From the NCBI RefSeq assembly GCF_002285635.2, contig NZ_CP023049.2, forward strand, positions 62,001-126,000: a stretch of DNA of 64,000 bases, in the 5' to 3' direction. The notes under the pieces were generated by a model. It was not told the origin of the DNA and searched no databases. It saw nothing but the letters and a program-made list of their open reading frames with translations. Within the stretch, counting starts at the first letter, position 1; every line of letters begins with the position of its first letter. Made by a program: the position numbers and the translations under genes. Shown here piece after piece: positions 17,273 through 25,180 of this stretch. Origin of the DNA: Chryseobacterium piperi (GTDB lineage Bacteria > Bacteroidota > Bacteroidia > Flavobacteriales > Weeksellaceae).

Positions 17273-17701
17273 TTATCTGTTGATAATATTATTGGTCATG
17301 GTAGTATGATTGATCAGTTGTCCTTTTTCATCACGGATTTCAATTTCTGAAACATGCATGGTTTTTCCCTTTCTGATAAATCGAGCCGTTCCTGTTATGA
17401 TCCCATCTTTTTTGCTTCTTAAATGATTAGAATTGATATTGGTTCCAACCCCATAAAACTTTTCACCATCAATGAAAATATTGGACAGGCTAGACCCTAG
17501 GGTTTCGGCTAAAACGCAACTTGCACCACCATGTAAAATGCCAAACGGCTGATGTACTCTTGGCAGGACAGGCATCGTAGCGGTGAGTGTTTCATTAGTC
17601 TGATCTATATCAATGAATTTTATTTCAAGTGCTTTGGCTAATGTTTCTTCCCCCCAATTATTCAGGAAGTCTAATAGCTCATCTTTGGTCATATCTTTCA
17701 T
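17273..17701 (-). CDS. Hotdog thioesterase, MenI/YdiI-like (DHNA-CoA hydrolase)
   Basis: PaaI-type hotdog thioesterase of 142 residues. The active-site segment FGILHGGASCVLAETLGS at 53-70 matches the YdiI/MenI pattern closely, with His57 and catalytic Glu66. MenI hydrolyses 1,4-dihydroxy-2-naphthoyl-CoA in menaquinone synthesis. Placement about 160 bp upstream of the isochorismate synthase gene on the same strand supports this. General acyl-CoA thioesterase activity cannot be excluded. Confidence 0.75.
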   Translation of the reverse strand: MKDMTKDELLDFLNNWGEETLAKALEIKFIDIDQTNETLTATMPVLPRVHQPFGILHGGASCVLAETLGSSLSNIFIDGEKFYGVGTNINSNHLRSKKDGIITGTARFIRKGKTMHVSEIEIRDEKGQLINHTTMTNNIINR

Positions 17702-17787
17702 AGATTATACTTTTTTATATGGGTAATAAGTGATAAACAATCTGCAATGTGCATTACTTATTAATCATTAATAATTACTTATTTTTA

Positions 17788-18375
17788 TTAGTCGTTTTCT
17801 GTTCCTATAATATTGGGGTTCCAGTTTTCAGGAACTTTTGGTGTAATATCATTCTTAATGTAATAGTTCTGAATTTCTTCCATAATTTCTGTAAAAGGAA
17901 CAGAAGCAATTCTCTCATACGGAATGGTATATCCTAAATAAATGATGTTTTTTTTAAAATCTCCGGCTGCCAGGACAATAGGTACTTTGGCTGCTAAAGC
18001 CATATGGTAAAATCCTTTTCTCCATTTTGGCACCCAGCTTCTGGTTCCTTCAGGAGTAATTACCAGACTGAAATCTTCTTTGGCAAATTGAGAAGCAACG
18101 AAATTAACCAGATCATTTTTCTGGCTTCTGTCGATGCCAATTCCACCAAGACCTTTTACAATTCCACCGTACCAGGCTTTGGTATGGGTATCCTTGATGA
18201 TGATTTTTAATGGCTTTTTTAAAGACCAATAAGAAAAATTACCCAGTATGTATTCCATATTGTGGGTGTGGGGTGCAACGACAAGAATACACCTGTTTAG
18301 ATTGTTTACATCGCCCTGAAGAACGACTTTCCAACCCATGAGTTTCAACATCAAATTGCCGATTAGTTTTTTCAT
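17788..18375 (-). CDS. PlsC-type lysophospholipid acyltransferase
   Basis: Acyltransferase of 195 residues in the 1-acyl-sn-glycerol-3-phosphate acyltransferase superfamily. The motif region VVAPHTHNMEYI at 32-43 replaces the usual HX4D with H-T-H-N-M-E, and TPEGTRS at 107-113 is the second acyl-acceptor motif. This variant HTHN/TPEGTR pairing is shared by a short, soluble-looking subgroup often annotated only as PlsC-like. It could act in phospholipid or ornithine-lipid synthesis; the acceptor is unknown. Transcribed in the same direction as the MenI and MenF genes. Confidence 0.75.
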   Translation of the reverse strand: MKKLIGNLMLKLMGWKVVLQGDVNNLNRCILVVAPHTHNMEYILGNFSYWSLKKPLKIIIKDTHTKAWYGGIVKGLGGIGIDRSQKNDLVNFVASQFAKEDFSLVITPEGTRSWVPKWRKGFYHMALAAKVPIVLAAGDFKKNIIYLGYTIPYERIASVPFTEIMEEIQNYYIKNDITPKVPENWNPNIIGTEND

Positions 18376-18450
18376 ATATTTTCGTATTAAAACAAAAAAA
18401 GTATAACCAAATGAGTTATACTTTACAAATATATTGAAATATTATCGCTC

Positions 18451-18513
18451 TTAAAATAAACCGCTGATTAAATCTACGATTTTCATTACAATTTCTAATG
18501 CTACTTGTACCAT
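18451..18513 (-). CDS. Possible 20-residue amphipathic peptide
   Basis: Minus-strand ORF MVQVALEIVMKIVDLISGLF followed by TAA. The peptide is almost wholly hydrophobic with polar residues (Q3, E7, K11, D14, S17) three to four positions apart, as in an amphipathic helix. It sits in a 313-bp gap with no larger gene. The size is too small for statistical support from one genome, so treat as a candidate for a membrane-active or dual-function small RNA peptide. Confidence 0.3.
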   Translation of the reverse strand: MVQVALEIVMKIVDLISGLF

Positions 18514-18688
18514 GGTTGGGGTGTTTTTAAATGATTTGGTTATGATTTATATAACTATACGAAGGTATAACAAATTTTTAACATAAAGAACTAAATAGAG
18601 CAAATTTTTTGGTGTTGCTGAGAGAAGAAGAGTGTGAATTTCAAACGATTGTCTTCCATTCACACCTTCTGCCACTCTCTGCAGTTTG

Positions 18689-20407
18689 TTATTTAGTTTT
18701 TATGGATATTTCTTTTTTTCCATCCTTTATTTGGATGTCAACATTTCCTTTCTTTTCGATACTTGACTTTACTGAATCAAGTACTTTTTTAGATTGAGAG
18801 CTTGGAACTTTTTTTCCGTTGATGATGATGCTGTCTTTATCATCAGAGCTGTATTCAAACGTAGAGCCGTTTACTGAAATTTTATTTTTTTCGATTCTGA
18901 TATTTCCATGATCATCATCTCCATTCTGGTCGTCATCATCGATTCCGTCTCCGTTAAGATCCCCATCAAAATCAATTCCTCCTTTTTTTAAAGGGATAAT
19001 CACTGCATTTTGAGGGACTACCAGCTCATAATCTACACTATAATCTCTGAAACGGTGTTCATAAGGATATTTGATATAGTTTGGCAGGATCACTTTGTTA
19101 TTTACGATTTCTACAGGAACGCTCACATTCAGCGGAACATTATAACCTTTGGCTTCTTTTTTAATGATCAGATAAGGAGTTTTTATACCCGCTTTTCTTG
19201 TTACCTGAACATGAATCCAGTCTTTTTCAAACACAGATACCTTGTCAGAATAAAGATCGTTGTCGTATCCTGTAAAACTTTGTGGAATAGCTATTTGCTT
19301 CAGGTCTACATATAAACTGTCGGAAGGGGTATTAATAGAGACCTCTTCAGTATCTTCTTTATGCCCTTTTAAAAACATTTCTCTTTTGGCCATACTTACT
19401 CCGAAATAAGCTCCAAGAGCCATTAGAGTAAGAAATAAAGCGCCTATAACCCAACCTATATTTCTCAATTTAGTTTTTGGAGAGAAGATTTTTATGCTTA
19501 ATAAACTGAATATAATGGCAGGAATTAATGATCCAATGATAATGATTGCAGATAAGACTTTATACAGTCCGCTGTCATCGAAATAGAATTTCATTTGATT
19601 AGCGCCCGGGAAGTTAGAATCCATTCCGAAAAGCCCGAACACAACAAATACTCCAATAATACTGCTTATTGCCATTAAAGCAAGTATTCCGCCAATTACA
19701 TATTTTAAGATATTCCAGACTCCATTCCCGGCATTGTTGATATAAGGTTTGTTTTCAATGTATATTTCTCCGACTCTCTGTGTAGATTCGTTAGCAAACT
19801 GTACCAGTTTGTTAGATTCGTTTTTCAGATTATCGAAGTTCATAGGCTTTCCCTTCATTTTCAAAAAATCGGCTGCTGTTTCTGCTTTGGGAAGTACTAT
19901 CCAAAGAATGATATAAAGCAAGGCAACTAATGAAGAAGAAATTGCGGCTGTAAATATTCCTAAGATAAATACACCTAACCAGATGGCTCGCATTGCAGTA
20001 ATATCCATTCCTACATAGTGTGCTAATCCAGCACAAACCCCTGCAATTTTTTGTCTTTCCGGATCACGGAACAATTGCTTTTTATCTGTTTGTTCAGTAC
20101 CTGAATTATTAGTTTTCTTAGAATTTTTTTCAGAATAATACGCCTCTTCCTGTTCTTCAATCTTTTCAGGAGTACCGATTTGTGCGATTACTCTTTCTAC
20201 ATCTGTATCGTTGATAACTTCACGTTTTCCTAACGAATCCCTGAAAATTTCAACCATTCTTATTTCTATGTCATGCATTACCTCGTCTGCCTCTGAAGCA
20301 TCTAGTGAGCTTCTCAGTGCATTAAGGTAGTCGCTTAGCTTTATGTATGCGTGTTCCTCTATCGTAAAAGAAAAACCTGCGAGTCCTATTGAGAGTGTCT
20401 TGTTCAT
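18689..20407 (-). CDS. PspC domain membrane protein
   Basis: Membrane protein of 572 residues. Residues 1-90 are a cytoplasmic helical region (SLDASEADEVMHDIEIRMVE), the PspC domain covers about 111-174 (RQKIAGVCAGLAHYVGMDIT and a membrane helix ending WIVLPKAE), further helices lie near 230-255, 285-305 and 325-345, and the C-terminal half is extracytoplasmic with an Asp-rich, calcium-loop-like stretch DFDGDLNGDGIDDDDQNGD. PspC proteins take part in envelope stress responses. The start is ATG at 20407: an earlier in-frame codon at 20467 would overlap the PadR gene. It follows padR by 11 bp, forming a PadR-PspC operon common in Bacteroidetes. Confidence 0.85.
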   Translation of the reverse strand: MNKTLSIGLAGFSFTIEEHAYIKLSDYLNALRSSLDASEADEVMHDIEIRMVEIFRDSLGKREVINDTDVERVIAQIGTPEKIEEQEEAYYSEKNSKKTNNSGTEQTDKKQLFRDPERQKIAGVCAGLAHYVGMDITAMRAIWLGVFILGIFTAAISSSLVALLYIILWIVLPKAETAADFLKMKGKPMNFDNLKNESNKLVQFANESTQRVGEIYIENKPYINNAGNGVWNILKYVIGGILALMAISSIIGVFVVFGLFGMDSNFPGANQMKFYFDDSGLYKVLSAIIIIGSLIPAIIFSLLSIKIFSPKTKLRNIGWVIGALFLTLMALGAYFGVSMAKREMFLKGHKEDTEEVSINTPSDSLYVDLKQIAIPQSFTGYDNDLYSDKVSVFEKDWIHVQVTRKAGIKTPYLIIKKEAKGYNVPLNVSVPVEIVNNKVILPNYIKYPYEHRFRDYSVDYELVVPQNAVIIPLKKGGIDFDGDLNGDGIDDDDQNGDDDHGNIRIEKNKISVNGSTFEYSSDDKDSIIINGKKVPSSQSKKVLDSVKSSIEKKGNVDIQIKDGKKEISIKTK

Positions 20408-20418
20408 AGCTTTGTTTT

Positions 20419-20748
20419 TTAATTTTTTTGAGTGATTTGGTTTACTGAATTGGTTAATTCGTGCCACGTGTTTTGAAGTTCATCTAAAAACAATTTACCT
20501 TTTTCTGTAATTTGGTAATATTTTCTTGGTGGTCCTCCGGTTGATTCTTCCCATCTGTAAGAAAGAAACTCACCATTTTTTAATCTTGTTAAAAGAGGGT
20601 AGAGTGTGCCTTCTACAACATCCAGTTTTCCTTTTTTCAGTTCATCTATTAGGTCGGAAACATACATTTCGCGATGATTGATAAGACTTAAAATACAGAA
20701 CTCCAGAATCCCTTTTCGCATTTGCGCCTTGGTATTTTCAGTATTCAT
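20419..20748 (-). CDS. PadR-family transcriptional regulator
   Basis: Winged-helix regulator of 109 residues, PadR subfamily 2 length. The wing segment GTLYPLLTRLKNGEFLSYRW and GGPPRKYYQITEKGK are hallmark PadR sequence. It is the first gene of the two-gene unit with the PspC protein, 11 bp apart, and probably represses that unit from the palindrome at 20820. Ligand unknown. Confidence 0.88.
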   Translation of the reverse strand: MNTENTKAQMRKGILEFCILSLINHREMYVSDLIDELKKGKLDVVEGTLYPLLTRLKNGEFLSYRWEESTGGPPRKYYQITEKGKLFLDELQNTWHELTNSVNQITQKN

Positions 20749-21148
20749 CTTAATAAGTTTTTAATTAGTTAGTATTTTAGACTTCAGTTCCTAGCTAGTT
20801 GAACCTATTCTAATTTTACATTACAAAGATATGTAATTAAAATGGTATTATGCAATACAAAGTAGTGTTATTTTTAAATGTAATTATTTAAACAACTGTA
20901 AATCAATTAAATAAATTTATTTAATTTTTTAATGAAAATGAAATTTTGTTAAAATGAGTAGTGAATGTTTAAAAATTTAATGGCTATTCTTACTTTTGTT
21001 ATGAATTTTATTCATAATCAGTGAGAGAATTCAGATTAAAAAATACATGTTGAATATTATATAATTTCAGCAAAATTTGAGCTCAAAGAGAAAAATAGAT
21101 ATTGACACATAAAATATCAGATAGATCAATATTACAAATAAGCGTATC
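20749..21148. other. Intergenic region between padR and the HD gene
   Basis: A 400-bp divergent spacer, very AT-rich. It contains the padR promoter and palindrome at 20820-20855 and a perfect 12-bp palindrome TTTGAGCTCAAA at 21076-21087, about 60 bp before the HD gene. I found no ORF or RNA gene in the remainder. Confidence 0.5.
20820..20855 (-). promoter_or_regulatory. padR-pspC promoter with overlapping palindrome
   Basis: On the minus strand, TTG (20853-20855) is followed after 21 bases by TATCTTTG (20824-20831), a good TAnnTTTG promoter. The -7 box lies inside the inverted repeat ATTACA-AAGATA-TGTAAT (20820-20837). A dimeric repressor bound there would block the promoter; I infer autoregulation by PadR. 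Confidence 0.6.
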
Positions 21149-21739
21149 ATGAAAATACAAAAGGAAATCGATTTTATTTTAGCAGTAGATGCTTTAAAAA
21201 ATGTACAAAGAAGAAATTTTAATGCAGATGATTCAAGAAGAGAGAATACTGCTGAGCATTCATGGCAGATTATTATTTTAGCTCAGGTGCTCTATCCTTA
21301 TGCAAAAAACAGAGCTGACATTGATCTCCTAAGAGTTATAAGAATGCTTTCCATTCATGATTTGGTTGAAATAGAAGCAGGAGATACTTTCATATTTGAT
21401 GAGAAAGCAATGGTAGGAAAATTTGAAAGGGAAAAATTATCTGCTCAGAATATTTTTGGAATTTTGGATGAACCTTTACGTTCAGAATTTTTAAACCTTT
21501 GGCTTGAATTTGAAGAAGAGCAAACGCCGGATGCTATTTTTGCCTGTGCTATAGACCGTATTATGCCTTTTATCCTTAATTCGCACACGTCTGGAAAAAG
21601 CTGGACTGAAGCAAAGGTAACCGAAAGCCAGATCAGAAACATGTTAGAAAACGCAATAAGCCGTGCTTCCGATGAAATGGGAGAAGCCTTTCAACTTTTA
21701 TTGAGCAAAAGTTTGGAAACGGAAAAAGTTTTAAAGTAA
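21149..21739 (+). CDS. HD domain phosphohydrolase (YfbR/HDDC2-like)
   Basis: HD-superfamily protein of 196 residues. Metal ligands are visible: His37 in ENTAEHSWQ, the His70-Asp71 pair in MLSIHDLVEIEAGDTF, and a later Asp in FACAIDRIMPF. The NTAEHSW/HDLVEIEAGD pattern is that of the YfbR/HDDC2 group, some of which are 5'-deoxynucleotidases. The substrate here is not known. It is a single-gene unit with a terminator after it. Confidence 0.8.
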   Translation: MKIQKEIDFILAVDALKNVQRRNFNADDSRRENTAEHSWQIIILAQVLYPYAKNRADIDLLRVIRMLSIHDLVEIEAGDTFIFDEKAMVGKFEREKLSAQNIFGILDEPLRSEFLNLWLEFEEEQTPDAIFACAIDRIMPFILNSHTSGKSWTEAKVTESQIRNMLENAISRASDEMGEAFQLLLSKSLETEKVLK

Positions 21740-21757
21740 TTCAACTTTTATAAAAGA

Positions 21758-21798
21758 AAAGACACTGTTCAGCTATTTTGAGCAGTGTCTTTATTTTT
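21758..21798. terminator. Bidirectional terminator between convergent genes
   Basis: AAAGACACTG / CAGTGTCTTT stem (21758-21767 and 21783-21792) with a 15-base loop and TATTTTT after it on the plus strand; A-rich sequence before it serves the minus strand. It separates the HD gene from the DUF4932-like gene. Confidence 0.75.
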
Positions 21799-21822
21799 AA
21801 TTTATAGGCAGGCTGAAATTAT

Positions 21823-23199
21823 TTATGATGAAAGTAATAAGTAGTTTCGGGGATTTAGTAAAATACCATTCTTAGAATAAAGTCCTGTTTTACTATTCCA
21901 TATATGAAAAGATAATCCAAAATCTTTATATGGAGTATCTAATTTGAATTTAACTTCTTTTCCATTTTTGGACCAAACTGGATTTGTAATAGTAATAATG
22001 GTTCTGTTATTGGTTTCTTTTCCATCTACTAATTCAAATAATCTCAGTTGAATACTTTTCGTCCTTTTCATGGGTTCTGTGAATTGTATTACTAGATTGT
22101 TTTTGTCAACCTTCTCAAGGTTTTTGTTGTTTGCGTTGACAACAGAAGGTTGGGAAATGCTTTTCTCCGTTTTATGAGTCCATTGTAACATTGGGGAATA
22201 TAATTTTTCCAGGCTCTTATTACTTTTGTAAAGCTCTATCAATTTTTCGGAAAATAAATTTTGGGCTATAAATCCACGTGTGATATTTGTTTTATAATAG
22301 ATAGTAGAGATACTATCTACTTTTTGTTCCGGAAAATTTTCTCGGATAAATAAATCATATACTGCCCAGGTCATATATTCATTAAAAGAATTAATATCGG
22401 AATATCCTGAATTTTTATCCCAGTTATTAAGACTGAAATTTTCCTTTATTTTATTGGAGTATTGATCAGAAATTGGATTTACATAACCATGGTCTATCTC
22501 CGAGAAAATAGTATGATTATCAATAATCCTCTGCGCAATATTACCTTTTAAATTTCCAAGTATCAGATCTTGGCCTATATTGGGGAAATCAACCGTTAAT
22601 AAGCTGTTGATATCTCTATGGCAGTTTTGTCCACCGACCAGAGGAGAAATAGCAATAGCATAGGTTCTGCTGTTGTCGTTGGTAGGTCTTCCCGCAATCT
22701 TGTCTAGAAAAGCATAAGATTCGTTGATAAAGTAATAGTCTTTGTAATTGTTGATTAAAGAATTATAAAAACTCTGATGGTCTTTATAAAAAGTCCGATA
22801 ATTAGATTTTTTTACAAAGTCATTGATTAGCTCAAGATTTTCATCTACTTCTTTAGGGCCAAATGAATTGAAAGGGTAATCTCTTTTCAGTAGTCCTTTT
22901 TCATCAAATGAAAAAGCATAAAAATCGGTTCGGAAACCCAGGAACTTTTTCCAGTCTTTTCTGGAATAATTTACTTTTTTTAATAAAGGATGGCCTTTTA
23001 CAGGAGAAAAATAAGTGATGATTTCATCATAATAGGGAGGTATCTTTTGAACATCATAAGGGTCTGTTTTTCCATATTCGGTTAATGCTAGAATAATATT
23101 TCCTAATTCATAACCTTCAGGAAGCTCAATTTTTATGTTCTTTTGTGACCATATAGAAATTGAAAAGAAGAATGAAACAATAAAAATTATTTTTTTCAT
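21823..23199 (-). CDS. Secreted DUF4932-like protein
   Basis: Exported protein of 458 residues with a signal peptide at 1-18 (MKKIIFIVSFFFSISIWS). The body, with YYDEIITYFSPVKGHPLL and NSLINNYKDYYFINESYAFLD, resembles DUF4932 proteins of Bacteroidetes. Many of those have an HExxH-type segment before a conserved FVNP; here the equivalent reads TIFSEIDHGYVNPI, so the first zinc ligand appears changed and peptidase activity is doubtful. Residues about 355-455 form a C-terminal Ig-like module (NLVIQFTEPMKRTKSIQLRL). No T9SS tail. Function unknown. Confidence 0.55.
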   Translation of the reverse strand: MKKIIFIVSFFFSISIWSQKNIKIELPEGYELGNIILALTEYGKTDPYDVQKIPPYYDEIITYFSPVKGHPLLKKVNYSRKDWKKFLGFRTDFYAFSFDEKGLLKRDYPFNSFGPKEVDENLELINDFVKKSNYRTFYKDHQSFYNSLINNYKDYYFINESYAFLDKIAGRPTNDNSRTYAIAISPLVGGQNCHRDINSLLTVDFPNIGQDLILGNLKGNIAQRIIDNHTIFSEIDHGYVNPISDQYSNKIKENFSLNNWDKNSGYSDINSFNEYMTWAVYDLFIRENFPEQKVDSISTIYYKTNITRGFIAQNLFSEKLIELYKSNKSLEKLYSPMLQWTHKTEKSISQPSVVNANNKNLEKVDKNNLVIQFTEPMKRTKSIQLRLFELVDGKETNNRTIITITNPVWSKNGKEVKFKLDTPYKDFGLSFHIWNSKTGLYSKNGILLNPRNYLLLSS

Positions 23200-23398
23200 A
23201 GAATATAAATCTGTTGATCGTTTTATTTATTTTAAGGTTAGCAGAAGGAAGTATGAAGAGAATAATTATGCTCTAATTTTTTATATTTCCTTATCTGCTA
23301 AAATAAAAAGTAAAATAACTCTAGCAGTATTTAAATAATTATGATAAAACGAGCAATTTTGCTTTAAGAATAGAGAAGCTTATTTTCGAATAAAAAGA

Positions 23399-23425
23399 CA
23401 TCCGGCGGCCAAAGGCCGCCGGATG
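23399..23425 (-). terminator. Strong GC-rich terminator after the thioesterase
   Basis: Perfect twelve-base stem CATCCGGCGGCC / GGCCGCCGGATG with an AAA loop; on the minus strand it is followed by TGTCTTTTTATT. It lies 10 bases after the thioesterase stop. Confidence 0.85.
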
Positions 23426-23434
23426 CTTCTCTAA

Positions 23435-23818
23435 TTATAGTATTTGTATGGGCTTTTTGAATTCATCAATTGCGACAAAAGTAAAATCACCTACAATGGC
23501 TCTTTCCCTTTCATAAGAATACATTTGTTCCGTATAAATTTCTACATTGACTTTCATACTTGTTTTGCCGACATGCGAAACAGTTCCTATCAATTCAACG
23601 ATAGTTCCTGCAGGAATAGGCTTTTTGAAATCGATTTTGTCACTGCTTACCGTTACTACTCTTTTTCTTGCAAAGCGGGTTGCGGTAATGAATGCCACTT
23701 CATCCATCAATTGCATCGCTGTACCTCCAAAGAGGGTATCATAATGATTGGTTGTATTGGGGAAAACCGCTTTAAATATTTTGGTTTCGGATGCCTGAAT
23801 TCTTTCTTCTGTTGTCAT
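23435..23818 (-). CDS. Acyl-CoA thioesterase, hotdog fold (YciA-like)
   Basis: Hotdog-fold acyl-CoA thioesterase of 127 residues. The signature NHYDTLFGGTAMQLMDEVAFITATRF near 22-47 contains the catalytic Asp39 and the GG of the active-site loop, and KIDFKKPIPAGTIVELIGTVSHVGKTSM is the usual second half. Such enzymes hydrolyse short to long acyl-CoAs. It is the first full-length gene downstream of the cobalamin riboswitch, about 130 bases away, which would be an unusual target. A strong terminator follows. Confidence 0.85.
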   Translation of the reverse strand: MTTEERIQASETKIFKAVFPNTTNHYDTLFGGTAMQLMDEVAFITATRFARKRVVTVSSDKIDFKKPIPAGTIVELIGTVSHVGKTSMKVNVEIYTEQMYSYERERAIVGDFTFVAIDEFKKPIQIL

Positions 23819-23832
23819 ATTTCATTATTAAA

Positions 23833-23922
23833 TTAAAGCGAAATGAAATAGATTGAAACAAACAGAATAATAACAGGAATGGTGAAATCCCTGAAACAAT
23901 CCATCAGATCAATAAACTTCAA
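23833..23922 (-). CDS. Possible 29-residue membrane peptide under the riboswitch
   Basis: ORF between the riboswitch and the thioesterase gene, reading LKFIDLMDCFRDFTIPVIIL then FVSIYFISL and TAA at 23833. TTG at 23922 or ATG at 23904 could start it (29 or 23 residues). A polar head is followed by one hydrophobic segment. It could be a true small gene, a leader peptide, or the leftover end of a deleted riboswitch-controlled gene. I recognise no family. Confidence 0.3.
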   Translation of the reverse strand: MKFIDLMDCFRDFTIPVIILFVSIYFISL

Positions 23923-23950
23923 GCCGCGAAAGTTTCTTGTTTAAAGAAAT

Positions 23951-24110
23951 AGGCAGGTCTCCTGACTTGTAACATCTTTATTTCCTTCCCATACACATAG
24001 CACAGTGGATTCCTTATAAAGACTTTTAGCTACTTACAGTTGCGCGACAGTTCGTGATTTTCACACGATTCCCTTTTAATCTGTGGTTAAACAGAACCAA
24101 CTTCTGTGAT
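23951..24110 (-). ncRNA. Cobalamin (B12) riboswitch
   Basis: Minus-strand sequence carries the cobalamin aptamer landmarks in order: GATTAAAAGGGAATC, GTGTGAAAATCACGAACTGT, CGCGCAACTGTAAG, TCCACTGTGC, TATGGGAAGG, and the closing AAGTCAGGAGACCTGCC (the B12 box is intact). These match the known family from the P2 region to the end. Such elements repress uptake or synthesis genes when adenosylcobalamin is bound. Here no TonB receptor, transporter or cob gene follows; downstream are a very small ORF and an acyl-CoA thioesterase. Confidence 0.92.
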
Positions 24111-24171
24111 GAATAAGCATTAAAACTTTTTCAGTGGCAAAAATAAGGATAAAACAGAGAATTATGGTAGA

Positions 24172-24969
24172 TTATTCCGGATTTTTATAAATAATCTGAT
24201 TGGCAACCCGTCCTTCTTTGATTGTCCAAAGAGTTGTGTATCTGTTTTCGCCGGAACCGTTGATCATGTAAAGAAAAATATTATCGTTGTCAATGGCTGC
24301 AACATTGATGTTATTGAAATCCATGGTTGGCTGAAACATGTTTTTAATGGCTTCTCTTACAAAGACAGAGCCTCTTCCCGGCTGTTGTACTCTAATAGAT
24401 TTAATTTCCGTCATCCCTTCAGGAATTTCATTGCTGATTCCCCAGGGTTTTATTTTGTCTATGGTTAGGAGTTTTCCCTCAGCATCTTTTTCCTGCTTAC
24501 GATAGCTAGCATTGGAAGGGTAAACATCAATAATTACTTTACTTCTTTGCGCTGTCGGAATTTTAGGATTATTGTTATCCGTGAAAATCATGGATCGCCC
24601 GTTCTTAGATTTAGAAGGAGTGTATTGAGGGAGCTGGTCGATAAAAGCTACCCGGTCTTTATTCACCATGCCTTCTTTTTCAAGGGTTTCGTATCGCACA
24701 AAAGGTTTTTCCGTTTCTTCTTTGTCCGGATATTTGATCCACAGCCATTCGGTTTCGCCCGGGGCTGGTTTTACATAAAGAAAAACATCGCCTTTACGCA
24801 TGCGGATCTTACCTACAATTTTTCTGTAATTATCCTTGGCAACACGAACGTTTGCATATCGATCTTCAGCTTTTACCACTCCAAAAGGAATTTTTTGTTG
24901 CCCTTGTATAAAAGCCAGAGAAAACAAACTAAAGGCTGATAAATAAAACGCTTTGCTTACGGAACTCAT
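24172..24969 (-). CDS. Secreted protein of unknown function
   Basis: Exported protein of about 265 residues. I chose ATG at 24969 (MSSVSKAFYLSAFSLFSLAF) because it gives a compact signal peptide ending near IQGQ; a start at 24993 adds eight residues. The mature part is basic, beta-rich and lacks a lipobox; phrases such as GKIRMRKGDVFLYVKPAPGE and NNINVAAIDNDNIFLYMING suggest a beta-sandwich. No family recognised and no catalytic motif seen. Its 3' end abuts the cobalamin riboswitch, which reads in the same direction, so read-through could place the riboswitch in its transcript tail. Confidence 0.6.
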   Translation of the reverse strand: MSSVSKAFYLSAFSLFSLAFIQGQQKIPFGVVKAEDRYANVRVAKDNYRKIVGKIRMRKGDVFLYVKPAPGETEWLWIKYPDKEETEKPFVRYETLEKEGMVNKDRVAFIDQLPQYTPSKSKNGRSMIFTDNNNPKIPTAQRSKVIIDVYPSNASYRKQEKDAEGKLLTIDKIKPWGISNEIPEGMTEIKSIRVQQPGRGSVFVREAIKNMFQPTMDFNNINVAAIDNDNIFLYMINGSGENRYTTLWTIKEGRVANQIIYKNPE

Positions 24970-25066
24970 GATGAAAAATTTTAGATTCCTCAAATATATA
25001 AATTAAATGCTTTTGAGAAGACAAGTATATAAGCCAAAATCCTTGTTCGTTTAACGATAAAAATTA

Positions 25067-25100
25067 AAAAAGAGGATATTAATTAATATCCTCTTTTTTA
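25067..25100. terminator. Bidirectional terminator below mutS2
   Basis: Stem AAAAGAGGATATT / AATATCCTCTTTT with an AATT centre, T-rich on the plus side and A-rich on the other. It lies about 80 bases after the mutS2 stop on the minus strand. Confidence 0.75.
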
Positions 25101-25180
25101 TAAATTTTAATTCCGTCTTCTTTCTTATAAAGATTTAGGAATTTTAATCAATCTATATTTTTCCAATACAAAGCGGTAGT

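Noticed and set aside
21076..21087. Perfect palindrome TTTGAGCTCAAA as an operator
   Set aside because: It is 60 bp from the HD gene with no promoter box near it; a 12-bp palindrome in AT-rich DNA is weak evidence.
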